DNA of 64,000 nucleotides from Folioceros fuciformis (taxonomy: Eukaryota; Anthocerotophyta; Anthocerotopsida; Anthocerotales). The stretch lies in assembly GCA_049999805.1 (NCBI GenBank), contig JBNGIO010005900.1, positions 46,251 to 110,250 of the forward strand, given 5' to 3'. Each line of letters opens with the position of its first letter. Positions within the stretch are counted from its first letter, which is position 1. Positions 20,598-31,336 of the stretch are shown here, piece by piece. Under the pieces are notes generated by a model. It was not told where the DNA came from, made no database searches, and was given only the letters and a program-made list of their open reading frames with translations. The position numbers and the translations under genes were made by a program.

Positions 20598-22139
20598 ATG
20601 GCGATGGGGTTCTTAGGAGTAGCGTTATTGTTGCTCGTGAGTGCTGCAGGCGGAATAGAGGCCTGGAAGGTTCCTATACGGCCGGGGGATGTGTTGCCTG
20701 CGCTTCCTCACGGGATTGCATGGCCAGTGTTGAACACGTTGAATAACGCGGTAAATCTGCTGCCGCAGTTTGTGGGCGCGGTGTCCTCGGAGGCGGCTGT
20801 AGCGGAATGGGAGGGGGCTTGCTTCCAGAAGAACCAGGCCTATCTGGAGCTCAAAGACAGCGGGGGTGTCTTGCATCTCAAGACTGCGGATGCCCGCAGC
20901 TGGACATGCTTGGACTTGTATGTGTTCGCCACCCCGTACAGGGTTACCTGGGATTACTACTTCACGGCCAGGCAGCACACTCTCACCATCGACAGTTGGG
21001 AGGAAGGGGAGCTGGATTACGTGAAGGCCAAAGGGTTTTCGGTTTTCCTTATGCCGGCAGGGATGTTAGGGACCTTGGCTGCTTTGTGGGATGTGTTGCC
21101 CTTGTTCTCTAACTCCGGGTTTGGAGAGAGTGCAAACATTGCTTTTCTGACTAAGCATATGGGGGCCACGTTTGTGAAGCGACCGCAGCCCTGGGCTGCG
21201 AATTTCTCCACTGATGACATTCACTCGGGAGACTTTCTGGCGCTGTCTAAGTTGCGTGGCCGCTGGGGCGGGTTTGAGACGTTGGAGAAATGGGTGACGG
21301 GGGCTTATGCCGGCCATACAGCAGTCTGCCTTCGGGACGAAAATGGGAAGCTGTGGGTTGGGGAATCAGGGCATGAGAATGAAGCAGGAGAGGAGGTTAT
21401 TGCTGTCATCACTTGGGAGGAATGGTGGGATTTACAGCTCAAGGACACTGCGAATGCACACGTTGCTCTGCTTCCCCTGCATCCGGACATTAGAGCCAAG
21501 TTCAATGAAACTGCTGCCTGGGAGTATGCTCGGAGGATGGATGGTCAACCCTATGGCTACCATAACATGATTTTTAGCTGGATAGACACAGAGACGGATA
21601 ACTATCCTCCACCTTTGGATGCCAACCTAGTGGCATCGGTGATCACTATGTGGACGCGCATACAGCCCGCATATGCCGCAAATATGTGGAATGAGGCTCT
21701 CAACAAGCGGCTTGGGACAGAAGGGCTGGACCTGCCATCTCTGCTGTGGGAGAGTGAGCAGCAGGGGATACCATTTGGCCAGCTTCTTGCCATTCCGGAG
21801 AATGATGATTGGGTGTACAGTGATGGCAAGTCCACCACCTGTGTGGCCTTTATTCTGGCCATGTACAAAGCGGCTGGCCTGTTTGGGGACGTCGCAGACA
21901 AGGTACAGGTCACGGAGTTCACCATTCGTGATGCGTACATGCTGAGATTGTACGAGGATAATATCACTCGCCTGCCTAGCTGGTGCCATGAACTTGACGG
22001 TCATCCGCTTCCTTACTGCCAACTGCTTGGCGAATATCGATTCGACTTGCCAGACTACAACAGTTTGGATCTCTATTCACACATGAATGAGCACTGTCCA
22101 AGTCTGCCACCGGATTATGAGAGGATTCCTGGTTGTTGA
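20598..22139 (+). CDS. Secreted protein of unknown function with permuted NlpC/P60 (papain-like) features, intronless
   Basis: Intronless 513-aa frame starting MAMGFLGVALLLLVSAAGG, a clear signal peptide. The body has several Asn-X-Ser/Thr sites and Cys residues, fitting an extracellular or vacuolar protein. Residues ~205-275 read DIHSGDFLALSKLRGRWGG, then GAYAGHTAVCLRDENGKLW and VGESGHENEAGEEVI; near residue 415 comes SDGKSTTCVAFILAMYKAAG. A His in a GHTAVC strand, downstream Glu/His, and a Cys at the start of a later helix are the expected order for a circularly permuted NlpC/P60-type thiol fold (YiiX/LRAT-like). That is inference from motif layout. I recall similar uncharacterised proteins in plants and protists but cannot name one. 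Confidence 0.65.
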   Translation: MAMGFLGVALLLLVSAAGGIEAWKVPIRPGDVLPALPHGIAWPVLNTLNNAVNLLPQFVGAVSSEAAVAEWEGACFQKNQAYLELKDSGGVLHLKTADARSWTCLDLYVFATPYRVTWDYYFTARQHTLTIDSWEEGELDYVKAKGFSVFLMPAGMLGTLAALWDVLPLFSNSGFGESANIAFLTKHMGATFVKRPQPWAANFSTDDIHSGDFLALSKLRGRWGGFETLEKWVTGAYAGHTAVCLRDENGKLWVGESGHENEAGEEVIAVITWEEWWDLQLKDTANAHVALLPLHPDIRAKFNETAAWEYARRMDGQPYGYHNMIFSWIDTETDNYPPPLDANLVASVITMWTRIQPAYAANMWNEALNKRLGTEGLDLPSLLWESEQQGIPFGQLLAIPENDDWVYSDGKSTTCVAFILAMYKAAGLFGDVADKVQVTEFTIRDAYMLRLYEDNITRLPSWCHELDGHPLPYCQLLGEYRFDLPDYNSLDLYSHMNEHCPSLPPDYERIPGC

Positions 22140-22802
22140 GTTGCAAGATTTCAGTCTGTTTGCACGGGTTTCTACGGAGAAGATGTTGGCCTTATTGTTT
22201 TCACTCTGTTCTCCTGCTGGTTAGTTCTCCTAACGAGACCTTGCCGGAAAAGTGAAATTGATTCTACGCTCTGGAAAGCTCGTCTATCGCGAGCGTTAAA
22301 GCTCTCCCTCAATAAGGTAGGTTTATTGCCCTGTAAATAATTCGATAATAGTCTCAGCCTCAACATACTTGCGTCTACTTCAGAGAATTGTGGGTACCCT
22401 GACGATCAGAGGTGGGTAAACCTTTTGGGTGGAGACCTATAGGTTGATGGAGGGGTTGATCCATTTGGGAGTAGAAGTCCTAACAGTTTTCCTGTCCATC
22501 CTGTCGTTCACGTGTCTCCATTCTATGGATTTCCGTCACCTGTCGTTTCCAGGTGGCTTGGTTATTCCTATTCAAAGTGGGCATCGTACTTAACTGAAAA
22601 GCCTTGCATGGTACTTCAAGCACACCGGACGATGGTGTCTCCGCTGGTATTGGTGCAATGGACCAATTTTTAGCCCCAATATCATTTTCTCCAATCCGTT
22701 CGCCTTCACATTTGTCATGTAAAGAATAGCCCAGTGTGATTAGTATTCCAGACGTGTTGATGTCTACACGTAAATGTTGCACACTTTCCATCTCCACCCT
22801 AC
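22140..22802. other. Spacer, 3' region of the secreted-protein gene
   Basis: Mixed-composition sequence after the stop at 22139. No gene, RNA or transposon feature recognised. Confidence 0.35.
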
Positions 22803-22970
22803 TTCAACTTCTTTTCACACACTTTCTGTCTCAATCCTCTTTCAAGTTCTTTTCACGCACTTTTTGTCTCAATCCTCATTCAACTTCTTTTCACACACTT
22901 TCTATCTCAATACTCTTTCAACCTCTTTTCACACACTTTCTGTCTCAATCCTCTTTCAATTTTTTCATCT
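22803..22970. repeat. 38-bp minisatellite, four full copies plus a partial
   Basis: A pyrimidine-rich unit beginning ttcaacttcttttcac recurs at 22803, 22841, 22879, 22917 and, truncated, 22955: an exact 38-base period with only a few substitutions per copy. Since 38 is not a multiple of three, frames through it are spurious. It is strongly strand-asymmetric (almost no G on the plus strand). Confidence 0.9.
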
Positions 22971-24879
22971 CTTTCCATCCCACAGCTTTACACTTCAGCT
23001 CCTCCAAAATATGGCTTAGCCAAAGTTACGAACAACTCTAGGATTTTTGGGAGTAAGCATCCTTCTCATTCCTCAGTTGCGGCAAGTAGCTAAGCACCAA
23101 GTCCGCAGTGGAAGATGCCCTTTGGATCTAGTAGCTAAACACCAAGTCCACAATGGAAATCCATCCTTCCTAGAATAGAATAAAATTCTCCTCCTTTATC
23201 AACCCACATGTCAATATCCAATTGGAAATGAATCTGTAGCCACTCATTTGACTCCATAGACTTGAGGAATTCCAAGAGACTTGATATTCCACCAAGGTGT
23301 GACAATCTTGTACTTTGCTTTCCCATATTTTTTTATTATATAAATAATTAAAATCTTGGTACCCACACACTTGATTGAAATGCAAAACAAAAGAATCCCA
23401 TTAGAACTCAAACCCTTAAAGGAACGAGGGGTTTTACGAGGTAGATACCATTTTCATGGTCATGATTCTTAAGTGTGTCAAAATTGTCTTCTTGGATTAT
23501 GGTCCTTTATTTATTTTACTATAAAGTTCTTATAAATATTATTTTTCAAAAAATCTTTTTTTAATAGAGAAAACTTATGACGTGACATACATTTTTTTGT
23601 GTTGTAATACATCATATGTTGCATGTATTTGATTAATCATTTGAAATTTAGTTTTTGACTGACCAACATGTTTCACTCAATTTGTGCTTGTGCTATGGTC
23701 TTCTAAATGTAGGATTCTTTCAGCAGGGTTTAGGGTTTTCATTGCTTTAAAGTGAGCGTTAACTAATGTCATATACAGAATAACAACATTGGCAGGAGAG
23801 GTGGCCTCAGCAACTCCATAGGTGCTACTGATACTCATTAGGTCACGGATCGATACCTCCCCGCCTTTCAGAGCCCGTGGGACCCTAGTTTGACAAGAGC
23901 AGCCGATAGCTTGCAGATGGTTGCTCGGGTGCTGCTCCCTGATTCAGGCTCGTCTGGGAACATCCCCATGGGTTGGATCATGTTCTCTGAGCAACACCTG
24001 TCAGTTGGAAAATTTCCGTTTGCGGCATGGCGGACCGTCTCCTCCTGCACTCGAACTGCCAGAGAGGGCGGAAAGTTTGATGCAGTCCAACGGGGGCAAC
24101 AAAAGCCCTGGTGTAGGTATGTACGAAGTTGGGAGCGGAGCTGAGATCTTTGTCCTCGAAACCTCGCTGTTTTTGTATGGAGAATGAGGAAGAAGTGAAA
24201 GAGAATGTCCTCAACATCTCGGTTCTTGCTACACCTCCACGATTGCCCAAAAAAAAAAAAAAAGAAACGACAGGGCCTGGGCCCGAAAACCCATGCCGTC
24301 TCTGGAAGATCCTATTCCCCAAAGAGCTTGGCAAGTGCAGCAGCCTCGTCGTCCGAGCTCGCCGCCATGGCGTGGGCTGTATGCCCGTGACGGAAGTGAG
24401 ACCCCCATGACACACACACACAATCATGACGACCCAACCACTCGATCCATGCCATGGCGAGGTGAGACGAGGCGAGGCGCGGCGCGGTTGTGTACAGTTG
24501 TGTACTCACTGTTTAGAGCCCGTCATGTTTTTTGTCGTAGAATAAAAAGAAATCAGCCGGCCGCAGCCGGGAGTGCCACATGTTCCATCCCAGCCGGCAC
24601 ACAAGCTCTCTCCTCCAGCTGTGTGAAGTGTGTGCTGGGTACGGAGGTTCGATGTTTCCCAAGCTCACATCTTGCGAGCAAGATGACAATGCGTCCGCCA
24701 CTCGATTCCGAAGCAACAGCCAAAGCTTGATGGCACCTTGGAATCAGAGAGCTCGGGTGGCTGAGCCTCTGGATAACCTGGACTGCTTTAAAACGAGTGG
24801 GACGCGAGGCCTATCAGCGTCCGACTCCCAGTTCTGGAGTTGTGACAGCAACTTGTGGAGTTGTGGGTTGCTGGCACAG

Positions 24880-24916
<37 letters not shown>

Positions 24917-25322
24917 CTGCTCCTCCCCCTGCTCCCGCTCCTGTTCCACCTCCGGCAGCAAAACCGTATTTGCGGAGGCTGCCCTGCTGCTCGATAAAGT
25001 GCGGGTAGGTTCAAAATCGAGAGTTGGCGTACAAGCTGGGGGGCAGGACGTTGTGGAGCTGGAAAATCACGTGCGATCGTAAGTGACTGAGGTGAGCCTG
25101 CTGCAAGCCGGTCAGCCAACTGAAAGGAGCCATGTTGACCTCGGATTTTGTATCCTCTTCAAGCCACCCCCTGCCCACTCCTGCCCACCCCTGGCCCAGC
25201 GCGCTTCATGCAATGCGTGAGGTACGCTTTGCGGTTCAGGGCTGAGCAAGCTCGAGACTTACGCGTCGCTGTCCGAATGTTTGAAGTGTAGGCCTGCAGG
25301 CCAGGCCCCGGCATTCAGCACC
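22971..25322. other. Gene-poor spacer with simple repeats
   Basis: Contains a ~30-base imperfect direct repeat around ctaagcaccaagtccgca (23090-23160), AT-rich sequence to ~23750, a 15-base A tract near 24248, and a (ccagag) hexamer run at about 24880-24917 that would encode Pro-Glu repeats. Open stretches at 23890-25010 lack motifs and splice consistency, so I do not call genes. The NPF promoter should lie at the right end. Confidence 0.45.
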
Positions 25323-27735
25323 ATGCAGAGCTCCCAGCTCCAGGATGCCGTGCGGGCGCCTTCCACCCTCAACCCCCCGCCCGGGAAGGCCTTGGCGGTG
25401 TCGCAAGACGTCGTCCGCCAAGTGGACAAATGGAAGATTGGTTTTCTGTCCGTCGACCTCAAGGGGCGCCCGATTATCGACAAGTCCAGGACTGGGGGAT
25501 GGCGGGCTGCGCCTTTCATCTTCGGTACGCATCTGTTGCAATTGTGGGTGATTTGTGGTACACAGAACTGTATAATTGTAGGCATCGTGATTGTGAGTGC
25601 CAATGTTGATCGGGAGCCATGGACGGGTATGGGCACGGGCAGGGAACGAGATGGCGGAGAAGATGGTGTATTATGGATTGACAGCCAATTTCGTCACGTA
25701 TCTGGTGTTCGTGATGCACCAACCTTTCACATCGTCCGCCACCATCCTCTCCAACTGGGCTGGCACCTCCAACATCACCCCCCTCCTCGGGGGCTTCATG
25801 GCCGACGCCTTCTGGGGGCGATACTGGACCATCTGTGTGGCCAGCATGATCTACATGCTGGTACGTGCCACTGAACCTTCCGATTGCAAGCTCCCCGTCC
25901 GCTGAGGGCCGTGTGTGTACCTGGTCCCGACGTTTGTGACGTGTTGTCTGGTGTTGTGCTCTGGTACAGGGCCTCATTCTGCTCACAATCCAGGCCGTGG
26001 TGCCGTCTCTCCATCCCGCGGTCAAATGCAACATTTTGCAGGTGATCGAGGGAGTGTGCCCTCCGCCCAGTAAGACCCAGATGAACTTCCTCTATCTGGC
26101 GCTCTACGTCATTGCTCTGGGCGCCGGGGGCCTGAGGCCGCTGGTGGCCCCATTTGGGGCGGATCAGTTCGACGTATACGATCCCAAGGAGGAGAAGGAG
26201 ATGAGCAGATTCTTCAACATGTTCTACTTCTTCTTCAGCGGCGGTATTCTGTTCGCAGTCACCGTAGTGGTTTACGTCTCTAATCTCAACTGGGGATGGG
26301 GGATCGGGATGCTGGCCATCGCCATGTTCGTCTCCAGCATGGTCTTCCTCATCGGCACGCCGACTTACCGCCACAAAATGCCCAGCGGTAGTCCGCTCAC
26401 CAGAGTGTTTCAGGTGCGGTAGCAGCTTTCTTCGGAATCGAAACTGTTCCTTCAGATCCTCCGCCCACCCACCAGGTTTAACATCCTGAAGGCCGCAATA
26501 TTTACTTCTCACCTGCAGGTGATTGCTGCTGCTTTCCGCAAGCGCTCGTTGCCGCTTCCTTTGGAAGATTCGGACTTGCACGAGGTCTACGACAGGGAGT
26601 CTGCCATTCTTGGGAGCGGCAAGCTGCAGCACACAAGCTATTACAAGTGAGAGAAAGATTCTGTCGTGGCCACCAAATTTTTGCAATTGCCGAGGCCTGC
26701 CTCTGCTTCTTTGTGACTTCAGGTTGTCCCAAAATCACGGTTGTGAAACTGCTGGCAGGTTCCTGGACAAGGCAGCTGTGGAGACGGAAGAGGAGAAGCA
26801 TCTGGTGGCACAAGGGCTTCCGGTGTCGCCATGGCGTCTGTGCACGGTGACGCAAGTGGAAGAGCTGAAGGCAATCTTCAACTTCGTGCCCATCTGGTTC
26901 ACATCCATCGTGCAGCCACTGGTGCTAGTCCAAATCATCAGCTTCTCGGTGCAGCAGGCGGGCACCATGAATAGGAACTTGGGCCCGCATTTCACCATCC
27001 CCACCGGCTCGGCCCCGGCATCCTCCATGATCGTCATCATGCTCGTCATCCCGGCCTACGACTGGATTTACGTGCCACTTATGAGGAAATGGACCGGGCA
27101 CCAGCGGGGCACCACAGTTCTACAGAGAATCGGCATTGGCTACTTCATCCTCATTCTGTGCGTCATGGCTGCTGGCTTTGTGGAGCACGAGCGGCGGGCA
27201 ATTGCGCTGAGGCATCCAGAGCTAACTCGCACCCAGGCCCCGCTGCCTTTCAGTGTCCTCTGGATCACATGCCAGTTCTCCTTGCTGGGCATCTCGGAGG
27301 TGTTTTCCGGCATCGGACAGATCGAATTTTTCTACGACCAAGCTCCCGACGGCATGCGCGGGGTGGGAGGCGCTCTTCTCGCGCTGGCTATGGCTGTAGG
27401 CAATTTCGCTTCCACACTGGTGATCAACATCGTGAAAAAGTACACGGGTAACGATCTCACCAACCGTCTGTTTCACATCTGCACTTGTCAGCTGGTACAT
27501 CGTTTGATAAATGAAATTCAAGGGAGCTCACCCTCGCTGCCTGTCGCTGCCTGCAGGAGGCCATGGAAAGGAACCCTGGCTCACAAACGACATCAACTCA
27601 GGTCATTTGGACTACTACTACTGGATGTTGGCTGTTCTTTCTTTTGTCAATCTCCTTGCCTTCATGGTGGTCTCGAGCCGGTACAAGTACAAGGTGCAAA
27701 CGGACAGGAGCGTCAGCTTGGCTGCTTTCGCATAA
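25323..27735 (+). CDS. NRT1/PTR FAMILY (NPF) proton-coupled transporter, 6 exons
   Basis: Major-facilitator membrane transporter; the family moves nitrate, peptides, hormones or glucosinolates with protons, so the substrate cannot be told. Exons 25323-25524, 25643-25860, 25970-26413, 26519-26646, 26759-27447 and 27557-27735 join in phase to ~619 aa, normal for NPF. Features: GWRAAPFIFGNEMAEKMVYYG, carrying the ExxE[K/R] proton-coupling motif as EMAEK; NWAGTSNITPLLGGFMADAF; a loop with GGLRPLVAPFGADQFD and FFNMFYFFFSGG; FLDKAAVETEEEK opening exon 5; then SGIGQIEFFYDQAPDGMRG and HGKEPWLTNDINSGHLDYYY near the end. All introns are 105-118 bases. The stop TAA is also the first base triplet of a minisatellite. 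Confidence 0.92.
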
Positions 27736-27875
27736 GCGATGGTGAGCATACGCGATGGTGAGCATACGCGATGGTGAGCATACGCGATGGTGAGCATAAG
27801 CGATGGTGAGCATAAGCGATGGTGAGCATAAGCGATGGTGAGCAATAAGCGATGTTGAACTTAAGCGATGGCAAG
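27733..27875. repeat. 16-bp minisatellite starting at the NPF stop codon
   Basis: The unit gcgatggtgagcatac (or ...cataa) repeats about nine times with a 16-base period. The first copy begins within the TAA stop of the NPF gene, so the array forms the start of its 3' untranslated region. Internal copies are nearly identical; the last two carry an insertion and substitutions. Confidence 0.9.
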
Positions 27876-28061
27876 AATGAACTGTATGACATGAGAGAGA
27901 TTCATTGCAGTCACTGCTACAGACTGCTGCCAACCACATCCTTATTTATTTACACTTCCCACACCAATGAGAGCATAGGAAGTATGAGAGTACTCGGAAA
28001 CTGTAAATCTTGGAAAACCAAGAAACAATTCCAATTCGCCTTCATATCTCCTCTGAAGTGG

Positions 28062-29806
28062 CTAGCGATTTGCTCCCTTCTGCGCGTCTTTCAGTCTTTC
28101 CTTGATAACAGCGATCCTTCCTGAGCTGGGAAGGTTGAGAGCTATTAGGGCGCGCCGGACGGCAGTGACATCCATTTCTTCAATCTGCTCGTCGGATAGA
28201 AAGCCAGTCAAGGATTTGGGGAGAGGTGGAGGAGCTGGCTCGGAGCCACCGAGCATTCGTGGCGGGGCTTGCCACGGTATTGTTTTCCTCGCCTGCAGCT
28301 CCACCACGAACACCATACACTTTGGCGTACGGTGTGAGATTACAGGTGGTGCACACCCGGAGAGCAGAAACAAGAGAGGGAGCAAGCATGCAGCACACAC
28401 CTCTACCACAAGTGGCTCAAGCTCCTTGTAAGTAGGCCTGGTTGCCGTCTCTCCGATCAGCTCACTCGTCCCATCCCAAGCCATGAGGAAAACCTAGCAT
28501 CCAGTAAGAAAGCGGAATCGTTACAGTGGACCGAGTTCTTGCGCTGCAGTGGAGTACACACACTTTGTGGACAAACCTTCCAGTTGTCGGGATAGCACTT
28601 CAGAAGGCGAACCACACCACCAGCGCCTGATATGACATTTGAGGCCTCCCCGATGCGGAGTTCTACCAGAGAGTATGTGACCGCAAATGTGTCAACAAAC
28701 TCTTCCGCCTGTCTGCCAGCACAATGAGTATGACCACAAAACCGCCAAAGGAAAGGAAGACGTCAAGTTGGTGTGAATGACACCAAAGCCACACATGTGT
28801 AAGAGAAAGTCTAGGTACCTGCGCCATGGCCCAAACCCAAAGTCTGAGACCACTTGGCCTGATGTACGCCATTGAGGGTTCACTATAAGCAGAGGCCTAT
28901 TCTCGTCACTGCTTGCCAGAGACTTGATCTGCAAAACTCAACGACCACGCACGGCCGAGGTCATGACATACACAGAAAATCACAAGTCACTAATCATGCA
29001 GAATGCCAAGTCACTTGCTCCAGTCACCTACCTTCTTCAAGATCTCGGCTATGGGGAAGATGACGGCAGAGATGCTTTTATCACTGGGATACAAGAGCCC
29101 CACAGGATCCTGTTCATTTTCATTTTCTCCTATCTCCCTGGACAGAATTTCCACATTCGTGTCTGCCTGCAGGCCTGCCAGCTCCTTGAGGATAGCCGTG
29201 ACCATTTTGTTGCAGGCAATAAACTCATTTCTGATGCTACAGGGGTAGTCCCTGAAAGCGAGAATGTCGCGAACCATGAGCACATTGGTGAACATATTGC
29301 TAGACGGGGCAGGCATTCAACCACGATTCCTCCTACCGTGGCTCGGTATCCAGATAATTGAATTGGCGCTGGTCGACAGGAAGCAGGAGCTGAAGCTGCT
29401 GCCGTTTCTTGCCGTCAGCCACTGCCCTTTGCACAGCACCTGCTGCCTACTGTGACGACAACAGGGGAGATGGTGAAGCCATTCCATCAGCTCCTGCATG
29501 TGTTTGCAATGTGAGTCTCTGATGAGGTGATACCTGCGACACAGCCTCCTCCAGAGTTTCCGGATTCCTGACGGCACACCGAGCAGCCGCCTTGCTCCTG
29601 CTGCTGCGCTGGCTGCTGTTGCTGCCGATCCCAGGTTGGATAAGGCTCACATTGCTGCGGGCAGACCCCTTTCGCGACGTCCCACATCCCGCATTGACCC
29701 AGCGTCGATATGGGGTGGCTACAGCTGAGGACAACGATGCATTGGTCCGTGAGGACGGACCGTGATGGGGAAGTGCTACAGTCCAAGATGCTGGAGCTGC
29801 AGCCAT
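28062..29806 (-). CDS. DUF1995-domain plastid protein (LPA3-like), 7 exons
   Basis: Exons 29806-29534, 29446-29337, 29251-29032, 28928-28819, 28712-28577, 28493-28407 and 28319-28062 join in phase to ~397 aa (stop TAG). The N-terminus (MAAAPASWTVALPHHG...) is Ser/Arg-rich like a transit peptide. The domain then reads NPETLEEAVSQ, KKRQQLQLLLPVDQRQ, YPCSIRNEF, LLIVNPQWRTSGQVVSDFGF, GPWRRQAEEFVDTFAVTYSL and LLKCYPDNWKVFLMAWDG, the hallmark NPQW/DFGFGPWRR pattern of DUF1995. Arabidopsis LPA3, involved in photosystem II assembly, is in this family; orthology is not shown. The tail LSDEQIEEMDVTAVRRAL...VIKERLKDA resembles a SAP-type helix-turn-helix. The last intron's acceptor is the least certain boundary. 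Confidence 0.85.
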
Positions 29807-30266
29807 CTGTTCCCAAAAGAGATGTGGCGCCCGTAATGTGCACTAGGACCTCAACAAGACACATGATCTGGGCTGAGTTGGTAGTGGGTACAACCGGACA
29901 GAGATCAACTAAACAATGCCAACTAAACAAACCCTCACTGGATTTAATGTGCAGTACTAGATGACATGAGCCGACGGTGAGCATCACTATCAACCCGATC
30001 AGCACATGATCATTCGACACAGATGCGCGTACAGTTGCTGCCTAGTAGTTTACGCCTCCCTTCAATGGTGACTGTCGAAACCTCAGACAAGCCCACCACT
30101 GGTACTGAACAAAGAAAGACAGCCTGCGCAGCTCCGGTGTAATTACCAAGGGTGCACAGCCAGAAAGTCCTTAATGCCAGCTTACTGGGACAACCGGGTG
30201 ACATCTTCAGCAGGATATTCCGGGAACCAGAATCGCCCTTCCGAAGATAAGATAGCAGGGGACAGA
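29807..30266. other. Spacer upstream of the DUF1995 gene
   Basis: About 460 bases between the DUF1995 start and the apparent end of the next minus-strand gene. No feature recognised; expected to hold the DUF1995 promoter. Confidence 0.35.
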
Positions 30267-30635
30267 TTATCTGATTGGTTCCCCATGCTTGTCATAAAAC
30301 ACAAACGCTGGCTTAGAATCGAGACTTTCTCTTTCGCTAGTGTACTTAGCGCCAGAAGGAACGTCATGAAATCCTTTGTTCCGTCTATGCTCTTTCTTTC
30401 ATAGAACCCAAGCACGGTCTCTTGCTTTACCTTCGACGTTAACTTTTTGGTCCGCACTCAGTCTTTGCCTCTTGATAGCCCTTAACTGTCATCAACCTGT
30501 CACATGGCGCTATTGGGTGCGTATTACGTACCCAATAGCAGCAGATGTCAAAATAGGGGAAGGTTCCTAAGGAGGGTGACAGGTACTGGATTCAATGCTT
30601 GATGTTTCTCCGTCTTCGACATTCATGGTCCGACG

Positions 30636-31030
30636 AGCATGGACACTCTCCTTCTTCCTAGGAGCACTCACACGTGGTCCACCGAGTATGAGCTATGTGC
30701 TCCCCAAGGCAAAGGGGAAGATGGTGGTAGCGACAGCCATGAGAGTAGGAGTGACAATCATGAGGGGGAGTGAGCAATGAAGCCAGTCCCTGTCATCCAA
30801 GTATAAACACAGTGCGGTGTTCCGTGCAAAGTTGCGGTGTCAAAGATAAACGATGACAGGTACTGGCGGCATTGCTCACAGTTTCCCCCGAGTCATTGTC
30901 AATCCCACTCTCTTGTTTGTCACTACCCCCTTCTTCCACTTAGCCTCGGGGAGCACATGGCTCGTACCCACCATCTTCCCTTGACCTTGGGGAGCCCATA
31001 CCTCACACTCGGTGGACCACATGCTAAGAA
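30636..31030. repeat. Long imperfect inverted repeat (fold-back element)
   Basis: The arm at about 30636-30800 is the reverse complement of 30850-31030. Matching landmarks: cacgtggtccaccgagt (30676) against actcggtggaccacatgc (31008-31025), gctccccaaggcaaaggg against cttgaccttggggagc, and the inner ends ccagtccctgtcatc (30783) against gatgacaggtactgg (30851-30865), leaving a ~50-base loop. Arms differ by substitutions and several indels. It looks like a fold-back or MITE-type insertion; a transcript would form a hairpin of well over 100 bp. Confidence 0.75.
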
Positions 31031-31170
31031 GCGGTAGTATTTCTTTGAACGGGTACTGAAAAGGACAAGTGAACCAGGACCCACAGTGTGCTCTTGCAGC
31101 TGATGTGTCTAGTGTCCGAAGAAGGAAGGCTACGGGCGGGCTACGCACCTGTGCAAGAAATCCAGAACGA

Positions 31171-31336
31171 ACCGCCGCGAGAACCTCGCTATCACTGCTG
31201 CCATAGTGTTCATCTCCACCTATGCTGCATTCTCTGGATAAAGATGCATAACCGCCGCGGGAATCTCGCTATCACTGCTGCCATAGTGTTCATCTCCACC
31301 TCTGCTGCATTCTCTGGATAGAGATGCAGAACCGCC
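31171..31336. repeat. 80-bp tandem duplication inside a coding-like exon
   Basis: Bases 31171-31250 and 31251-31330 are copies of one 80-base unit with about five differences; a third copy begins (accgcc) at 31331 and is the original exon sequence. On the minus strand, 80 extra bases shift the reading frame and lead to TGA within the added copy. Confidence 0.9.

Noticed and set aside
22736-23041. Frames with repeated THFLSQSSF-like peptides
   Set aside because: Translations of the 38-bp minisatellite; the period is not a multiple of three, so every frame gives the same false repeat.
24580-25008. 142-codon plus-strand frame ending in Pro-Glu repeats, considered as a gene
   Set aside because: The repeat is a simple ccagag microsatellite, the rest has no motif, and the frame has no consistent splice context with the NPF gene downstream.
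27598-27939. Minus-strand frames with repeated LTIAYAHHR-like peptides
   Set aside because: They are translations of the 16-bp minisatellite after the NPF stop codon.
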